Assembly: GCF_002220095.1 (NCBI RefSeq)
Contig: NZ_CP022372.1
Location: forward strand, 4,891,001-4,955,000
DNA from: Bosea sp. AS-1
GTDB lineage: Bacteria; Pseudomonadota; Alphaproteobacteria; Rhizobiales; Beijerinckiaceae
Length of the DNA: 64,000 nucleotides
Direction of reading: 5' to 3'
Below the pieces are notes generated by a model, which searched no databases, had not been told where the DNA came from, and saw only the letters and a program-made list of their open reading frames with translations. The position numbers and the translations under genes were made by a program. Below, piece after piece: positions 62,487-64,000 of the stretch (within the stretch, counting starts at the first letter, position 1; every line of letters starts with the position of its first letter).

Positions 62487-62762
62487 ATGCATACCGGAAA
62501 AGGGATGCTCGTCCTGCGGGATGGGCGCAGGCTGCCACTCACCTTCAAGCTCGGAAGGGATTACGGCAGCACGCGCGCGGGAATTCTCCTATGCGACACC
62601 TCCGAACTCGATCCGGGAGCACTTTGCGACAATCTGCACGTCGTTTGCGACGACGGTACGGATTTGATTGTGGCTGTACTCCATTCGAGCGATCGACATC
62701 TGATCGTGACGGGGCGCGTGGCGATGCCGCGCTATGAATGGGCAGGGGAAAGGGCCGATTGA
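62487..62762 (+). CDS. Small hypothetical protein
   Basis: A 91-aa protein from ATG at 62487 (MHTGKGMLVLRDGRRLPLTF), preceded by GCGGAG at good spacing; the open frame reaches back to 62418. Predicted beta-rich throughout, without signal peptide or membrane segment, with two cysteines (LLCDTS, ALCDNL) plus a third in VVCDDG. I do not recognise the family. It lies 27 kb into no known operon: its neighbours are udgX upstream and a small secreted protein downstream. Confidence 0.5.
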   Translation: MHTGKGMLVLRDGRRLPLTFKLGRDYGSTRAGILLCDTSELDPGALCDNLHVVCDDGTDLIVAVLHSSDRHLIVTGRVAMPRYEWAGERAD

Positions 62763-62843
62763 GGAAGACCTCGGCTCGCGCTTCTGCGCCGTCGATCAAG
62801 GCGCGGGTCGCGCACCGGGGTCAACCCATCTGGAGAAAGCGAA

Positions 62844-63128
62844 ATGTGGTTCCGTGCCGTCTTCTTCGCCGTCGTCCTGAGTTGTCCAGCCCAGGCGCAG
62901 TTGTCGCCAACCGGTCCGCCGCAAAATGCGCCTCCGGCAGAGCCCGCGCCGAAAAACCCGGCCGTTTCCGAAGCCGAAGCGAGAGAGAAACTCGCCGCAA
63001 GCGGCTATCCGACCGTCCACAGCCTTATGCGCAGCTCTAACGGTGGCTGGTCGGGGACTGCCGTCCTAAATGGCCGGGAGTTCAAAGTTCATTTGGGCCC
63101 AAGCGGTGAGGTTGAACCAAACGGTTAG
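62844..63128 (+). CDS. Small secreted hypothetical protein (PepSY-like tail)
   Basis: A 94-aa protein with a signal peptide (MWFRAVFFAVVLSCPAQAQ), a short Pro/Ala-rich spacer and a C-terminal ~50-residue unit (EAREKLAASGYPTVHSLMRS, then GWSGTAVLNGREFKVHL) that resembles a PepSY-type beta module. TGGAGAAAG precedes the ATG. Function unknown; likely periplasmic. Confidence 0.6.
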   Translation: MWFRAVFFAVVLSCPAQAQLSPTGPPQNAPPAEPAPKNPAVSEAEAREKLAASGYPTVHSLMRSSNGGWSGTAVLNGREFKVHLGPSGEVEPNG

Positions 63129-63435
63129 CGTGTGGCCGGTGCCCCAGGCCTTCAGCGTTCGACGACCGCCAGGAGCTGGGCCGGCCGGGTTCGTGAAGGC
63201 GAAGATGAGCCGACTGGTGGCAAACAAGACAAAGGCGCCAAACAGTCGCCTGAAGCGAGTTTCACGATCAGGAGCAGTAATGAATCGTGCAGCACCCGGT
63301 TGCCTCGACGGACTGTCTCGCGTCAGCGACTAGCTGAGGCCCAGTATTTTTGCCAGCATTTCCCATTTGGCGGACCCGACCGCGATCAAACCGCACCAGT
63401 CAGCACTGATGATGAAAATAAGGAGGCATGCCGAG
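63129..63435. other. Intergenic region, no gene recognised
   Basis: 307 nt between the secreted protein and the cupin gene. Open frames are short and low in family likeness. No EcfG-type or other promoter motif was recognised, though the promoter of the cupin gene should be here. Confidence 0.35.
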
Positions 63436-63819
63436 ATGCGTAAGGATTTCGATCTCGCGACGATCAGACCGGACGGACGAAGCGCCGCCAAAGCGCGACT
63501 GTTCGACTCCGAAGCCGATGGGCCGTGGCGCGGGAATGTCGAAGGCGAGACGCTGAACGCGCAGTGCACCGTACTAGCCTATGGCAATGAGACGCCGGGT
63601 GAGGGGCCCCGGCTTCACGTTCATCCTTATGACGAGATCTTCATCGTCGTGGCGGGGAATGCGCGCTTCTTCGTCGGCGACACGGTCATTGACGCGACCG
63701 CGGGCGATGTGCTGCTCGGTCCCGCAGGCATTCCGCACCGCTTCGAGAATCTGGGGCCCGGGCGCTTACAGACGATCGACGTGCACACCGCACCGCGATG
63801 GCTGCAAGTTGACCTCTAG
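63436..63819 (+). CDS. Cupin-domain protein
   Basis: A 127-aa single-domain cupin_2 protein. The metal-binding motif 1 is LHVHPYDEIFIVVAGNARFF and motif 2 is GPAGIPHRFENLG, followed by TIDVHTAPRW. ATG at 63436 is chosen because AAGGAGG lies 10 nt before it, though the frame is open further upstream. Probably a small metal-dependent enzyme or binding protein; substrate unknown. Confidence 0.82.
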   Translation: MRKDFDLATIRPDGRSAAKARLFDSEADGPWRGNVEGETLNAQCTVLAYGNETPGEGPRLHVHPYDEIFIVVAGNARFFVGDTVIDATAGDVLLGPAGIPHRFENLGPGRLQTIDVHTAPRWLQVDL

Positions 63820-63968
63820 GGATGAAGCAATCCTTCGAGCGCAAGGGTTGCCGGCCTCGCGGCTGCGCGTTTTTGATGTGAGCAAGGTTGCAGGGGACGG
63901 GCCCCCTGATTTGAGGCCGCGATGCCCGGTGGGTGATGGATTGGTGTGGGATGTTCTGGCCAAAATAA

Positions 63969-64000
63969 AACCCCAGCAAAGCGTTGAGTTTGCTGGGGTT
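63969..64000. terminator. Hairpin at the window edge
   Basis: AACCCCAGCAAA (63969-63980), 8-nt loop, TTTGCTGGGGTT (63989-64000): a perfect 12-bp stem. It may be a terminator after the cupin gene or part of a longer inverted repeat that continues beyond the window. Confidence 0.6.

Noticed and set aside
1..64000. CRISPR arrays, insertion sequences, prophage genes, rRNA or tRNA genes
   Set aside because: No regularly spaced repeats, transposase or phage motifs, and no cloverleaf or rRNA-like stretch was found on reading both strands.

Overview
The window is about 64 kb of GC-rich chromosomal DNA from an alphaproteobacterium, most likely a Hyphomicrobiales (Rhizobiales) soil or plant-associated species of the Bosea/Bradyrhizobium kind. 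Reasons: a complete DctB-DctD/DctA C4-dicarboxylate system with a sigma-54 promoter, many DppABCDF, MalEFGK-type and TRAP importers each with its own GntR, LacI, TetR or XRE regulator, several DUF1236 genes, and EcfG-type general-stress promoters (GGAAC-N17-GTT). The genus is inference. I found no rRNA, tRNA, CRISPR array, transposase or prophage gene.

Layout. 1-2777: edge fragment of a dipeptide permease, a YtcJ-type amidohydrolase and a divergent XRE-cupin regulator. 2869-5394: an FtsK-family translocase without N-terminal membrane segments. 5464-13127 (minus): a peptide ABC importer with two tandem binding proteins, closed by a bidirectional terminator shared with ftsK. 13336-18141: dctD-dctB and divergent dctA, with a DctD-type dyad and a sigma-54 promoter between them. 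18164-21832: amidase, aldo-keto reductase, FucU/RbsD mutarotase and an SDR without the usual Tyr/Lys pair. 21950-29899: GH31 glycosidase with its carbohydrate ABC importer and a divergent LacI regulator around a perfect 18-bp operator. 30067-39336 (plus): a nine-gene operon running GntR, peptide-type binding protein, two permeases, SDR, polysaccharide-deacetylase-fold amidohydrolase, gamma-glutamyltransferase-like hydrolase and two ATPases; probably import plus cytoplasmic dismantling of one acylated or gamma-linked compound. 39657-40100: a Gre-factor-like protein. 40295-44257: two zinc deacylases, an MFS porter and a TetR regulator. 44697-50812: GntR, an isocitrate-lyase-superfamily enzyme, a GlcD-type FAD oxidase and a TRAP importer with fused DctQM, probably for a 2-hydroxy acid.

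50813-64000 is different in character: small, secreted or stress-type genes and a decayed AraC-family gene. It has DUF1236 proteins, an HdeA-like protein, GNAT-VOC-DUF3008, Pit/DUF47 phosphate uptake, an L,D-transpeptidase, a DUF305 membrane protein, two divergent glycine-zipper stress proteins and a cysteine-free UdgX-like uracil-DNA glycosylase. At least six transcription units here carry EcfG-type promoters, five of them 34-42 nt before the start codon, so this end looks like a general-stress-response island. The most noteworthy items are that island, the UdgX-like protein that cannot hold the family's Fe-S cluster, and the GntR-controlled import and hydrolysis operon.
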